In this document: positions 17,430 through 26,769 of the stretch, one piece after another
Layout of the letters: each line of letters opens with the position of its first letter
Numbering within the stretch: the first letter of the stretch is position 1
DNA from: Candidatus Roizmanbacteria bacterium GW2011_GWA2_37_7
GTDB taxonomy: Bacteria; Patescibacteriota; Microgenomatia; UBA1406; GWC2-37-13
Length of the DNA stretch: 32,864 nucleotides
NCBI GenBank assembly: GCA_000990445.1
Contig: LBTJ01000003.1
Span: 1 to 32,864, forward strand
Direction of reading: 5' to 3'
Position numbers and translations under genes: made by a program
Notes under the pieces: model-generated
Told to the model about the DNA's origin: nothing
Seen by the model: only the letters and a program-made list of their open reading frames with translations
Databases searched by the model: none

Positions 17430-18067
17430 AAAACAATTTTGACGGAATAATTTTTGATATGGATGGAATACTTGTCGATGTTTCAAAATCCTATCGTGAA
17501 GCAATTAGGCTAACGGCTGGTTATTTTTTAAATCGCGAAGTTAAAAAAGACGAAGTAGATAGGATTAAAAATATCGTTGGGATGAATAATGATTGGGATG
17601 CAACATATAAGCTTATAAATAACCCTAGAATTTCCTACGAAAAAGTTAAATCATATTTTCAAAACCTTTATCTTGGAAATTCGAAAAGAAAAGGATTAAT
17701 TGATAACGAACCGACATTAATATCTAAAGCAATATTAAAGCAGCTGAAAGAGAAATATAAGAAACTGGCGATTGCTACCGGCAGACCAAGGAAAGAAGCT
17801 CAATACGTAATTGAAAAGAATAAATTGCAAGGATTATTTGATTGTATCGTTGTTATGGAAGATATTATCAATGGCAAACCGGCGCCCGATATGCTTTTTG
17901 CTGTAATTAAAAAAATGAAGTTTAGAAATACTGTTTATGTTGGCGATAGTCCAAATGACGTTATTTCTGCTAATAAAGCCGGAATACCGTGTATCTATGT
18001 AGGAACACAAAAAATAGGGTCAGAGAGATTCTCGTCTATATTACAAGTTATTAAATATTTACTATGA
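17426..18067 (+). CDS. HAD-family phosphatase in the his operon, candidate histidinol-phosphatase
   Basis: HAD motif I (IIFDMDGILVDVSKSYREAIRLT), motif II (AIATGRP), motifs III/IV (KPAPDM, VYVGDSPNDVISANKAG). Lies between hisC and hisB with 4-nt overlaps; the operon has no other phosphatase. Confidence 0.85.
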   Translation: MKNNFDGIIFDMDGILVDVSKSYREAIRLTAGYFLNREVKKDEVDRIKNIVGMNNDWDATYKLINNPRISYEKVKSYFQNLYLGNSKRKGLIDNEPTLISKAILKQLKEKYKKLAIATGRPRKEAQYVIEKNKLQGLFDCIVVMEDIINGKPAPDMLFAVIKKMKFRNTVYVGDSPNDVISANKAGIPCIYVGTQKIGSERFSSILQVIKYLL

Positions 18068-18654
18068 AAAGAATTTCAAAAGTAGTTAGAAAAACTAATG
18101 AAACGGAAATTTCAATCAATCTCAATATTGATGGCAGTGGAAAAAGGAAAATCGAGACTCCTATCGGTTTCCTTAATCATATGTTATATCTATTTTCCAA
18201 ACATGGCTTATTTGATCTGGATATAAAAGCTAAAGGAGACACTTTTATTGATGATCACCACACTGTTGAAGATATTGGTATTGTTTTAGGTCAAGCATTT
18301 GCTGAAGCATTAAAAGATAAAAAGGGGATTAATCGGTATGGTTTTTTTATCCTTCCTATGGATGAAGCCTTGGCAAGCGTAGCAATTGATTTTGCAGGAC
18401 GATTTTCCTTCACTCAGCAGTGCGAATTTACGAGAGAAAAAGTTGGCGATCTAAGCACAGAGTTGGTATATGATTTTTGGGATGCATTTGCCCAGAATGC
18501 AAAAGCCAATGTATATATAAAGGTTGAAAATGGAAGAAACGATCACCACAAAATTGAAGCTATTTTCAAAGCAATGGCAAGAGCCTGTCGCATGGCCTGT
18601 GAACGGGATAAACGTAATCAATCAACAGTTCCATCAACAAAAGGAGTTCTATGA
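18064..18654 (+). CDS. hisB: Imidazoleglycerol-phosphate dehydratase
   Basis: TPIGFLNHMLYLFSKHGLFDL; DDHHTVEDIGIVLGQA; NDHHKIEAIFKAMARA. Confidence 0.97.
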   Translation: MKRISKVVRKTNETEISINLNIDGSGKRKIETPIGFLNHMLYLFSKHGLFDLDIKAKGDTFIDDHHTVEDIGIVLGQAFAEALKDKKGINRYGFFILPMDEALASVAIDFAGRFSFTQQCEFTREKVGDLSTELVYDFWDAFAQNAKANVYIKVENGRNDHHKIEAIFKAMARACRMACERDKRNQSTVPSTKGVL

Positions 18655-19265
18655 TAGCAATTATTGACTACGGCATAAACAATTTGGAAAGTGTAAGAAA
18701 TGCTTTAAACAAGCTTGTTGTCCAAACTGTGGTTACAAATAAACGTGAAATGATTCAAAAAGCAGATGCATTGATACTTCCGGGAGTCGGTGCTGCGGCG
18801 ATGGGAATGAAGAACTTGAAAGAACGCAAACTTGATAAAATTATCATAAACGACGTGAGAAAAGGAAAACCTATCCTAGGAATATGTCTTGGTATGCAAC
18901 TTCTTATGAGTAAAAGTGATGAAGGAGATATTAATTGTTTGGGTTTGATAAAAGGAAACGTAAAAAAATTGAGTAGCGAAATGAAAATTCCACAAATTGG
19001 ATGGAATCAGGTATGTTTAACCGACTCAGAGTCGGCACTATTTACAAATATTCCTGATAATAGTGATTTCTATTTTGTCCACAGTTATTATTGCAAACCT
19101 TATGATCAGAATATTGTCGCAGGAATAACAAAATATGGACAGGAATATTGTAGTATTCTAATAAAAAATAACATCGTCGGTGTTCAATTTCATTTGGAAA
19201 AAAGCGGAATGTCGGGATCTCTATTGCTGAAAAACATTATTAATTATTTTACGCAACTATGTTGA
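18651..19265 (+). CDS. hisH: Imidazole glycerol phosphate synthase, glutamine amidotransferase subunit
   Basis: [29 protein letters not shown]; nucleophile motif [20 protein letters not shown], where FHPEKS is the usual form. Confidence 0.96.
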   Translation: MIAIIDYGINNLESVRNALNKLVVQTVVTNKREMIQKADALILPGVGAAAMGMKNLKERKLDKIIINDVRKGKPILGICLGMQLLMSKSDEGDINCLGLIKGNVKKLSSEMKIPQIGWNQVCLTDSESALFTNIPDNSDFYFVHSYYCKPYDQNIVAGITKYGQEYCSILIKNNIVGVQFHLEKSGMSGSLLLKNIINYFTQLC

Positions 19266-20014
19266 CAAAGCGAATCATCCCATGTCTTGATATGACAGAA
19301 GGGAAAGTGGTAAAGGGTATACAGTTTGTCGATTTTCGTGACGCCGGTGATCCTATTGTTCTGGCTAAAAAATATGATGAGCAAGGAGCAGACGAGCTCG
19401 TATTTTTGGATATTACAGCAACAGTTGATAACCGAGATATTCTCCTTGATGTAGTACAAAAAACTGCAAAAGAGGTTACTATCCCATTTACCGTGGGTGG
19501 TGGTATACGAAAAAAAGAAGATATGCAAAAAGTACTTCGAGCCGGCGCAGACAAAGTGGGCGTAAATACCGGAGGATTTAATAGACCAACTTTGATATCG
19601 GAATGCGCTCAATCATTTGGAAGCCAATGTGTGGTTCTCTCTCTTGATGCAAAACGCGTGAAAAATCAATGGAATGTGATTATAAATGGAGGAAGAACTG
19701 ACACGGGATTATCAGCTATAAAATGGGCACAACAAGCAGTAGCGCTTGGTGCCGGTGAAATACTCCTTACCAGCATAGATACCGATGGTATGAAGCAAGG
19801 ATTTAATATTGAGCTTACAAAAGAAGTTACGAATGTGGTTAACGTACCGGTGATTGCATCTGGAGGTGCGGGGAAACTACAAGATTTTAAAGATATATTT
19901 GTTGAAGGCAATGCCGATGCAGCACTTGCCGCTTCACTTTTCCACTTTGGAGAATGCACAATACAACAGGTCAAAGAGTATTTAAATGATAACAATATTT
20001 CTGTACGATTATGA
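19259..20014 (+). CDS. hisF: Imidazole glycerol phosphate synthase cyclase subunit
   Basis: [82 protein letters not shown]. Confidence 0.97.
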   Translation: MLTKRIIPCLDMTEGKVVKGIQFVDFRDAGDPIVLAKKYDEQGADELVFLDITATVDNRDILLDVVQKTAKEVTIPFTVGGGIRKKEDMQKVLRAGADKVGVNTGGFNRPTLISECAQSFGSQCVVLSLDAKRVKNQWNVIINGGRTDTGLSAIKWAQQAVALGAGEILLTSIDTDGMKQGFNIELTKEVTNVVNVPVIASGGAGKLQDFKDIFVEGNADAALAASLFHFGECTIQQVKEYLNDNNISVRL

Positions 20015-20310
20015 AACTCACACCAGCAATAATCCAAGATATTAAAACTCAAGAAGTGTATATGCTCGGCTACATGAACGATGAAGCTCTTTCTCTTACT
20101 CAGAAAACAGGCTATGTATATTTTTGGAGCAGAAAAAGAAAAAAATTGTGGAAAAAGGGTGAAACATCGGGCAATACATTGTTGGTCAAACAAATATCTA
20201 CTGATTGTGATGATGACACGCTACTTGTTCACGTGGAGCTCAATGGAAATACAGTTTGTCACACAGGAAAAAAATCGTGTTTTTATAAAAATATAACCAG
20301 AAAATTATGA
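20011..20310 (+). CDS. hisI: Phosphoribosyl-AMP cyclohydrolase
   Basis: VYMLGYMNDEALSLTQKTGYVYFWSRKRKKLWKKGETSGN...DCDDDTLLVHVELNGNTVCHTGKKSCF. Confidence 0.95.
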   Translation: MKLTPAIIQDIKTQEVYMLGYMNDEALSLTQKTGYVYFWSRKRKKLWKKGETSGNTLLVKQISTDCDDDTLLVHVELNGNTVCHTGKKSCFYKNITRKL

Positions 20311-20582
20311 CACTAGAAGAACTCTATACCATTATTGAAACAAGAATAGAATCGAGGAAAAAAAATTCGTATATTTCTCGATTGTTTGAAAGCGGAACTG
20401 ATCAGATTCTTAAAAAAGTTGGAGAAGAGGCAATAGAAGTCGTCATAGCAGGGAAAAATAAAAATAGACAAGAAATTATTTCTGAATCTGCCGACCTGTT
20501 ATTTCACGTACTTATTTTACTATGTGAGAAAAAAATACAGCTTAAAGATATCTATGATGAGCTTGAGGCAAGAAGAAAATAA
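20307..20582 (+). CDS. hisE: Phosphoribosyl-ATP pyrophosphatase
   Basis: LEELYTIIETRIESRKKNSYISRLFESGTDQILKKVGEEAIEVVIAGK...ESADLLFHVLILL. Confidence 0.93.
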   Translation: MTLEELYTIIETRIESRKKNSYISRLFESGTDQILKKVGEEAIEVVIAGKNKNRQEIISESADLLFHVLILLCEKKIQLKDIYDELEARRK

Positions 20583-20885
20583 TCAGACTCGTTTCCATTT
20601 CATATAAAAGAGAGTGGTGATAAGAAGATAAATCGCCAGCCCATATGGAGACAAAAACAATGAAAGCAAAAACCCAAACAACGCAATAAGCACATATCCT
20701 TCATACGTCACACTACTTTTTAATGATCGTGTGATGACAAGAAACAAAAATAACACAACAAGCGATTCGAAGCGAAATGGAAGAACGGGAATATGGAAAA
20801 AATATGCAGCCACAAGAAATACACCAAATAATGCAGTAAACACATCCTTTTCATCGAAAAAAAACCGGTCAAGACGGAATATCAT
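20583..20885 (-). CDS. Small hypothetical membrane protein
   Basis: 100 aa, three to four hydrophobic segments; convergent with hisE. Confidence 0.5.
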   Translation of the reverse strand: MIFRLDRFFFDEKDVFTALFGVFLVAAYFFHIPVLPFRFESLVVLFLFLVITRSLKSSVTYEGYVLIALFGFLLSLFLSPYGLAIYLLITTLFYMKWKRV

Positions 20886-20949
20886 TGTTTGTGTAACGTA
20901 TAACGTTTCAAAATCTTAAATGACAATTTCTTAATTCTTAATTGGTTAA

Positions 20950-21096
20950 TTATTTCACCCACTCCAAAAGAAACCCCCATCCCTTTCCTAAAATATAGTA
21001 CTGATCAATAAAATAAGCTAAACTAAATGACGGAATACTGAAAAAAATTAAACGAACAAGTTTCTCTTTTAAATGTACGGGTGTTTGAAACCTCAT
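20950..21096 (-). CDS. Possible 48-aa membrane miniprotein
   Basis: MRFQTPVHLKEKLVRLIFFSIPSFSLAYFIDQYYILGKGWGFLLEWVK, with TATAAT (minus strand, 21104-21109) seven nt before the ATG. Confidence 0.4.
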   Translation of the reverse strand: MRFQTPVHLKEKLVRLIFFSIPSFSLAYFIDQYYILGKGWGFLLEWVK

Positions 21097-21190
21097 ATGA
21101 CTAATTATACATAATATACTTTGTTCGATCAAAAATTACAATTTTCATAATCTACCAGTGTTCCATGTTTCATGATAAAATGCTCATGCT

Positions 21191-22429
21191 ATGGATACTC
21201 CCCTTGCAGACAGACTCCGTCCCAAAAAACTCAAAGAATACGTAGGTCAAGAGCACCTGTTGGGAAAAGGAAAACCCATCCGAAGTATGATCGAGAACAA
21301 GAAAATATCTTCAATGATCTTGTGGGGGCCTCCTGGGTGTGGAAAAACAACTCTTGCATATCTTGTCGCACAATCAATTGACGCCGCGTTTGTACCCTTT
21401 TCAGCAGTAACGAGTGGGGTAAAAGAAGTCCGACAAGTCATCGCCGACTCAAAGCAAAGAAAGGAATTTTACAAACAAGACACAATAGTATTTATCGACG
21501 AAATTCATCGATTTAATAAAGCACAACAGGATGCATTTCTTCCCGCTGTTGAAAAAGGCGTGATAACACTAATAGGCGCAACGACTGAAAATCCGGGATT
21601 CGAAGTCAATGCTCCCTTGATTTCACGCTCACATGTCTATGTTCTCAAACAATTGACTGATGCGGAAATGAGAGTAATCGTTAACCGTGCAGTAAAAAAA
21701 TATCCACAAAATTCGTTTGCAAAAGAGGCAATGAATCATGTCATAACCTATGCAAATGGAGATGCTCGATCTGCAATTAATGCGGTTGAGCTTTCTGTCA
21801 CAATAAGTAGTGACAGGTCTAGACCTGTCACTACAAAAAAAATAAACAAGATTACCTTACAGATTGCCGAAGAAGCGCTCCAGCAAAAATCACTGTACTA
21901 TGATAAAAAAGGAGATTACCACTATGACACGATTTCCGCATTTATAAAAAGTATGCGGGGAAATCAACCAAATGCTGCGCTTCATTATCTGGCTCGAATG
22001 ATAAAAGCAGGTGAAGATCCGGTATTTATTGCACGGCGTATGGTGATTTTTGCTGCAGAAGATATCAGCAACGCACAACCTACTGCACTGGTGCTTGCTA
22101 CATCAACAATGCAAGCAGTTCATATGGTCGGCATGCCAGAAGCGCAAATAATCCTTGCTCAATGCGCTACATATCTTGCAACTGCCAAAAAATCAATCGC
22201 ATCATACTCTGGACTTATGGAAGCCATGCATGATATTGAATCAATGAAACTTGACCCGATCCCGCTTCACCTCCGTAATCCATCTAATAAAGTAATGAAA
22301 CAGGAAGGATATGGAAAAGGGCATGTTCGGTATCCGTGGCAGGAAGAAAGAAAAGGAAAAAAAGTTGTGCAGGAATACTTGCCTGAAAATTTGAAGGGAA
22401 AAAAGTATTATCGGACGGAGTGGAAATAA
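21191..22429 (+). CDS. rarA: Replication-associated recombination protein A (AAA+ ATPase, MgsA/WHIP family)
   Basis: [22 protein letters not shown]; Walker [14 protein letters not shown]; Walker [76 protein letters not shown]. Confidence 0.95.
   Translation: MDTPLADRLRPKKLKEYVGQEHLLGKGKPIRSMIENKKISSMILWGPPGCGKTTLAYLVAQSIDAAFVPFSAVTSGVKEVRQVIADSKQRKEFYKQDTIVFIDEIHRFNKAQQDAFLPAVEKGVITLIGATTENPGFEVNAPLISRSHVYVLKQLTDAEMRVIVNRAVKKYPQNSFAKEAMNHVITYANGDARSAINAVELSVTISSDRSRPVTTKKINKITLQIAEEALQQKSLYYDKKGDYHYDTISAFIKSMRGNQPNAALHYLARMIKAGEDPVFIARRMVIFAAEDISNAQPTALVLATSTMQAVHMVGMPEAQIILAQCATYLATAKKSIASYSGLMEAMHDIESMKLDPIPLHLRNPSNKVMKQEGYGKGHVRYPWQEERKGKKVVQEYLPENLKGKKYYRTEWK
21807..21834. repeat. 28-bp perfect palindrome in frame within rarA
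   Basis: gtagtgacaggtctagacctgtcactac equals its own reverse complement; encodes [10 protein letters not shown] in a loop that varies between RarA homologues. Confidence 0.9.
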
Positions 22430-22463
22430 TTTATGAGGCGTAGTAATCAAAATTTGTGAGTTA

Positions 22464-22856
22464 TTACTTTTCTTTTTGAATGGAAGTATCTTGAAAACTT
22501 TTTCCAATACCGATCCCTCCTAAAAATGCAAATACTATTCTTAGTGCTTCGGGTAAATATTCTGGCATTATAAAGACAACAAGAAGTAAAATAAAAACAA
22601 CAAATCCAATTATTCCACCCCATTTAATTAAATTATTTCTATGATCAATTTTGAATCTTTCATGAAATTGCATATTCTCCTCATGTATGTATTCGTGCAC
22701 TTTTCTCCTTTGACTTAATACTTCAGAAATATGATCTTCATTCATTTTATCACTATCTCCTCTTTCAATTTCACGAAAAACTAAAGCAAGTTTTTTTTCA
22801 TTCTCTGTGAATAATGGTTCTTTCTTTTTTTGAAGTTCTTTACTTGTACTTTTCAT
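22464..22856 (-). CDS. Hypothetical protein with cytoplasmic coiled-coil-like region and two C-terminal TM segments
   Basis: 130 aa; charged N-terminus then GGIIGFVVFILLLVVFIM and LRIVFAFLGGIGIG. ATGA overlap with the upstream ORF. Confidence 0.6.
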   Translation of the reverse strand: MKSTSKELQKKKEPLFTENEKKLALVFREIERGDSDKMNEDHISEVLSQRRKVHEYIHEENMQFHERFKIDHRNNLIKWGGIIGFVVFILLLVVFIMPEYLPEALRIVFAFLGGIGIGKSFQDTSIQKEK

Positions 22857-23095
22857 ATTGTAAAATAATTCTTTGTATTAGACTGGTATGTGAATAAAAT
22901 TTGTTTTTCTTTTGTTTTATTGAATTTACAAATTGTATTTATATTACTAAGTAATTCTTTCTTTATATAAAAAGATATTAGACGAACTGCTAGCGCTTTT
23001 GAAATTTTTTTTTCTTCTACAAGCTGTTCGATTTTTTCAATTTTGTTACTTAATATATCGTTATATTGTTCTTTTATTTCATTTATGTTATTCAT
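22853..23095 (-). CDS. Hypothetical small protein
   Basis: 80 aa; 4-nt overlap with 22464-22856 suggests a two-gene operon. Confidence 0.5.
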   Translation of the reverse strand: MNNINEIKEQYNDILSNKIEKIEQLVEEKKISKALAVRLISFYIKKELLSNINTICKFNKTKEKQILFTYQSNTKNYFTI

Positions 23096-23168
23096 AGTAA
23101 AATCATACCATTAAATCAACAATTAGTAAAATTTGTAACATCTAATACAAATGCTTATGTTTAATGTA

Positions 23169-23783
23169 TCATTGTTGCTGATATTTTTCTTTTAACCTTA
23201 CGCAATTTCTATCTCTTTCTGATAGAATCATCTCATCTTTTTTTATCGGCCACTTAATATTCAACTCCGGATCAAATAAAGAAATTGCTGCATCGCCGCC
23301 TGTATCCCGATCAGCATACAGACGATCAACGAAATATACATAATCCATGGGCCCATCAAGGACTGCATACGAATTGCCCACACCCATCGGAACATACAAA
23401 GAACCACTCAACGCAGATTTTCCAAATCCAAGGATAAATGTTTGTACAGTTTTATAAGTGGGAGAATTTGATCGAAGATCAGCCAAAGCACAAAAACATC
23501 GACCTTGTGACACAAAAATAAATTTATTCCATCCTTCAGCATGGATCCCGCGTACTACATTTTTGAAAGATCGTGCATGATTTACTTGTTTGACAATAAA
23601 AATTTGACCAGTAACTTTCTCTATCTCGGGTATTCTTCCAATTTCAGAAAAAAACCCACGCACATCTTCGTGATGTGATTTTTGAACGAAAAATAACCCA
23701 TCAATAGCTGTTTTAAAAATGCCATTTTTAATTTTTTGAGCGTTTTGAATATCAAATTGCATATAAAAAATAAATTCTTGCAA
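23169..23783 (-). CDS. dTDP-4-dehydrorhamnose 3,5-epimerase-like (RmlC family) protein
   Basis: DVRGFFSEIGR; VKQVNHARSFKNVVRGIHAEGWNKFIFVSQGRCFCALADLR; YVPMGVGNSYAVLDGPMDYVYFVD. Confidence 0.8.
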   Translation of the reverse strand: MQEFIFYMQFDIQNAQKIKNGIFKTAIDGLFFVQKSHHEDVRGFFSEIGRIPEIEKVTGQIFIVKQVNHARSFKNVVRGIHAEGWNKFIFVSQGRCFCALADLRSNSPTYKTVQTFILGFGKSALSGSLYVPMGVGNSYAVLDGPMDYVYFVDRLYADRDTGGDAAISLFDPELNIKWPIKKDEMILSERDRNCVRLKEKYQQQ

Positions 23784-23799
23784 CTTTTTTGCAGTTGCT

Positions 23800-24186
23800 T
23801 TATTTGTTTATTGTACTAAAAAATTCCCTTGCCTGGATCTCATCTTTTTGCATCTGCTTGATAAGTAGTTCGTGTGAATCAAATTTTTGATTATCACGAA
23901 GTTTTTCCAATACTGTCACATCAATATGTGTCCCATAAATATCTCGTTCAAAATCAAGAATATACACTTCCGCTTTTTTATCATATTCATCAAATGTGAG
24001 CGGTTTACCAATAAAAATAATTGCTTGATAACGTGTCGAATCAAGAGTAACATATCCAACAAAAATTCCATCAGGAGCATTCATATAAACTTTCATATTT
24101 GCTGTTGGATACCCAAGCTTCGTGCCACGCCGGAGATGTTTTTGTACAATTCCTGAAAGAGTAAATAAAACTTTTACATTCTTCAT
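23800..24186 (-). CDS. Stand-alone riboflavin kinase domain (RibF C-terminal-like)
   Basis: ATG at 24186 gives MKNVKVLFTLSGIVQKHLRRGTKLGYPTANMKVYMNAPDGIFVGYVTLDSTRYQAIIFIGKPLTFDEYDKKAEVYILDFERDIYG; typical flavokinase G.GRKLGYPTAN and iG..pTF motifs. Confidence 0.85.
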   Translation of the reverse strand: MKNVKVLFTLSGIVQKHLRRGTKLGYPTANMKVYMNAPDGIFVGYVTLDSTRYQAIIFIGKPLTFDEYDKKAEVYILDFERDIYGTHIDVTVLEKLRDNQKFDSHELLIKQMQKDEIQAREFFSTINK

Positions 24187-24224
24187 TCCATATTCGCAAT
24201 TACTAATTCGCCTGCCAAAGCCAG

Positions 24225-24296
24225 TGCCACCAAGAGGATTCGAACCTCTGACAACTCGCTTATGAAACGAGTGCTCTACCTCTGAGCTATGGTGGC
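24225..24296 (-). tRNA. tRNA with CAT anticodon (Met elongator or Ile2; no initiator GGG/CCC anticodon stem)
   Basis: Cloverleaf on minus strand: GCCACCA TA GCTC-AGAGGTA-GAGC A CTCGT-TTCATAA-GCGAG TTGTC AGAGG-TTCGAAT-CCTCT TGGTGGC A; CCA not encoded. Confidence 0.92.
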
Positions 24297-24328
24297 ATGC
24301 GGCGGGCAGGTGAATTATAATATATATT

Positions 24329-25246
24329 ATGCCTTCAAACAACAGCTCAGAACAAAAAATAGAGCTTTCTATCATACTGCTTTCATACAATACAGCAGCA
24401 CTTACCAAACAAACAATTGAATCAATTCTTACCTCTCTTCATTCTGCTCAATTCAAATATGAAATTATAGTTTTTGATAATGCATCTCAAGATAAGTCAG
24501 TTGATTTAATAAAAAATATCGCAGAAAAGAACTCTCAGGTGAGGTGTATTCCACACACGAAAAATCTTGGATTTTCAAAAGGTAACAATGCTGCAGTCAA
24601 ACTGGCGCGTGGTATATATATTTTATTTTTGAATTCAGATATTATTGTTAAGGATGATGCAATAAGCAAACTTTTGGGGTATTACAAACAAAACCAACAA
24701 ACAGTCCATTTTGCTGGAGGCAAGTTATTTAATAAAGATGGTTCTGCTCAACCTTCAGTTGGCCCATTTTATTCTCTACCAGTAATTTTTGGTGCATTGT
24801 TTTTGAAAGGTGATTACTGGGGTTTAACACGTCAGTCTCCTGACAGAATAAAACGTATCGATTGGGTATCCGGCGCTTGCATACTCACAACAAAAAAATG
24901 TTTTCACACTGTTGGGGGATTTGATGAAAATATTTTTATGTATATGGATGAAATTGATCTTTTGTTCCGAGCAAAAAAAATTAATCTTAACACCTTTTTT
25001 TATCCATATGCACCATTTGTCCACCTTGGATCTGCATCAAGCGAAGGAAAAACATATCCTATCCTTCAGGTGTATAAAGGTTTCCTGTATTTTTATAAAA
25101 AACATTATTCTCCTCTCGCTGTATCTCTTCTTAAAGGTATGTTACAATTGAAAGCACTTATAGCTATTTGGATCGGTAAATTAACACAAAATCAATATCT
25201 AACTGAAACATATGCAAAGGCTTATACATTGGCTCAAGTGGATTGA
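24329..25246 (+). CDS. Family 2 glycosyltransferase
   Basis: LSIILLSYNTAALTKQTIESIL; EIIVFDNASQDKSVDLI; NLGFSKGNNAAVKLARGIYILFLNSDI; WVSGACILTTKKCFHTVGGFDENIFMYMDEIDLLFRAK. Confidence 0.93.
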   Translation: MPSNNSSEQKIELSIILLSYNTAALTKQTIESILTSLHSAQFKYEIIVFDNASQDKSVDLIKNIAEKNSQVRCIPHTKNLGFSKGNNAAVKLARGIYILFLNSDIIVKDDAISKLLGYYKQNQQTVHFAGGKLFNKDGSAQPSVGPFYSLPVIFGALFLKGDYWGLTRQSPDRIKRIDWVSGACILTTKKCFHTVGGFDENIFMYMDEIDLLFRAKKINLNTFFYPYAPFVHLGSASSEGKTYPILQVYKGFLYFYKKHYSPLAVSLLKGMLQLKALIAIWIGKLTQNQYLTETYAKAYTLAQVD

Positions 25247-26753
25247 TACTCATCTGCTAAAAATCTTTATCATCGGATTTATTTTTTTAATCCCCTTGTA
25301 TCCAAAACTTCCCTTTCGGATGATCAATTATACCTATATCGCCGTACGACTTGAAGATTTTTATTTGGTACTGGTAGCAGTACTATTTGTAGTTCAGTTT
25401 CTTCGCAAGAAGGTAAAAATACCATGGAAGATGATGTTTTTATTCATTGCATTCTGGGTAGCAGTTTTTGCTTCCTTTCTCTGGGGATACTATGTTCAGA
25501 AAACAGTGATTATTGATCACCTTGGATTTTTGCATAGTGTACGTAGGATTGAGTATATGCTTATTTTTTTTGTTGCCTACTCTTCAATACAGTCAAAAAA
25601 GGACTTTTTCTTGTACCTCAAGTTTATTTTTGGTGTTTTGTTTATTGTGTCCGTATACGGTTTTGGGCAAAAATTTTTGGGTTGGCCTGCAGTACAGACC
25701 ATGAATCCAGAGTATGCAAAAGGATATTTTCTCATTCTTGAATCATGGTCGCGTATATCTTCCACATTCGCAGGCCACTATGATCTTGGCGCATATTTGA
25801 TTCTTCTTATGCCAATAGTCATTGGATATTATTTGTATAAAGGTTCAAAAAAATATTTCGTATTATTTATTATCTCACTTGGAACTTTGGTACTTGCAGG
25901 ATCAAGAGCTTCATATATCGCATATATCTTTTCAATTTCAATATTTCTTTTTTATGTACGCAAATTTAAACTCCTTGTAGTCATTCTTATTGCCACTGCT
26001 ATTCTTACACCTTTATCAGATAATCTTGCAAATCGACTTTCCCGAACATTTCAGCAAACAAAAGTATTTGTTGATTCTGAGACAGGAGAAACATTTGTTG
26101 CACGTACTTTACGACCAGACGATCTTCCTCCCGGTGATTTTGGATCAAATAGTAATTTGTCAAATATTCAGACTGGAGCTCCTGTTGTTGTTGATGCGAA
26201 GACAGAAGAAGCAGCGCGAAAAAATATCCGTGAAGCATTGGTAAAACAGGCAGAAGAAACTGGTAAAAAATACTCACCTGAAGAGATAAATGCTACAGTA
26301 AATCAAATTTTTCTCCGCCAGATACCAATTAACAAATTCTTACCCGATATTTCAATCTCAACTCGCCTCCAAGTTTCATGGCCACGGGCATATCAGGCAT
26401 TTACGAAAAATATCTACCTGGGAAGCGGTCCGTCTTCGCTTGGAGAAGCAACTGACGGGGATTATCTAAGGTGGCTGGGAGAAACAGGACTTGTGGGAAC
26501 AGTATTATTGCTTGCTATTCTCGGAAGTATCATGATATCTATTATGAAAAAAATAAGAAATATGCAATTAAAATATAAATATATATTCTATGGATTTATT
26601 TTTGGATTTATTGGTTTATTTATCAATGCAGGATACATTGATTTATTTGAAGCATCGAAACTTGCCTATACGTTCTGGCTTCTTGCAGGGATCTTTTATG
26701 CATCAGCTGTCTTTTTTGTTCAAAAAAAGAATACAGCATCTTTGAAATTTTAA
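25212..26753 (+). CDS. O-antigen ligase/polymerase-like membrane protein
   Basis: Polytopic; Wzy_C-like STFAGHYDLGAYLILLMPIVIG and GTLVLAGSRASYIAYIFS, large extracytoplasmic loop, then YLGSGPSSLGEATDGDYLRWLGETGLVG. Confidence 0.85.
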   Translation: MQRLIHWLKWIDTHLLKIFIIGFIFLIPLYPKLPFRMINYTYIAVRLEDFYLVLVAVLFVVQFLRKKVKIPWKMMFLFIAFWVAVFASFLWGYYVQKTVIIDHLGFLHSVRRIEYMLIFFVAYSSIQSKKDFFLYLKFIFGVLFIVSVYGFGQKFLGWPAVQTMNPEYAKGYFLILESWSRISSTFAGHYDLGAYLILLMPIVIGYYLYKGSKKYFVLFIISLGTLVLAGSRASYIAYIFSISIFLFYVRKFKLLVVILIATAILTPLSDNLANRLSRTFQQTKVFVDSETGETFVARTLRPDDLPPGDFGSNSNLSNIQTGAPVVVDAKTEEAARKNIREALVKQAEETGKKYSPEEINATVNQIFLRQIPINKFLPDISISTRLQVSWPRAYQAFTKNIYLGSGPSSLGEATDGDYLRWLGETGLVGTVLLLAILGSIMISIMKKIRNMQLKYKYIFYGFIFGFIGLFINAGYIDLFEASKLAYTFWLLAGIFYASAVFFVQKKNTASLKF

Positions 26754-26769
26754 CATACGACACCAAATC

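Noticed and set aside
23780-23798. gcaact-tttttgc-agttgc hairpin between the riboflavin kinase and RmlC-like genes
   Set aside because: Short stem, overlaps the RmlC ORF start region, and is not a clear terminator for either strand.
24187-24408. N-terminal extension of the 202-aa ORF 23800-24408
   Set aside because: It reads through the tRNA gene on the same strand; ATG 24186 gives a clean riboflavin kinase start.
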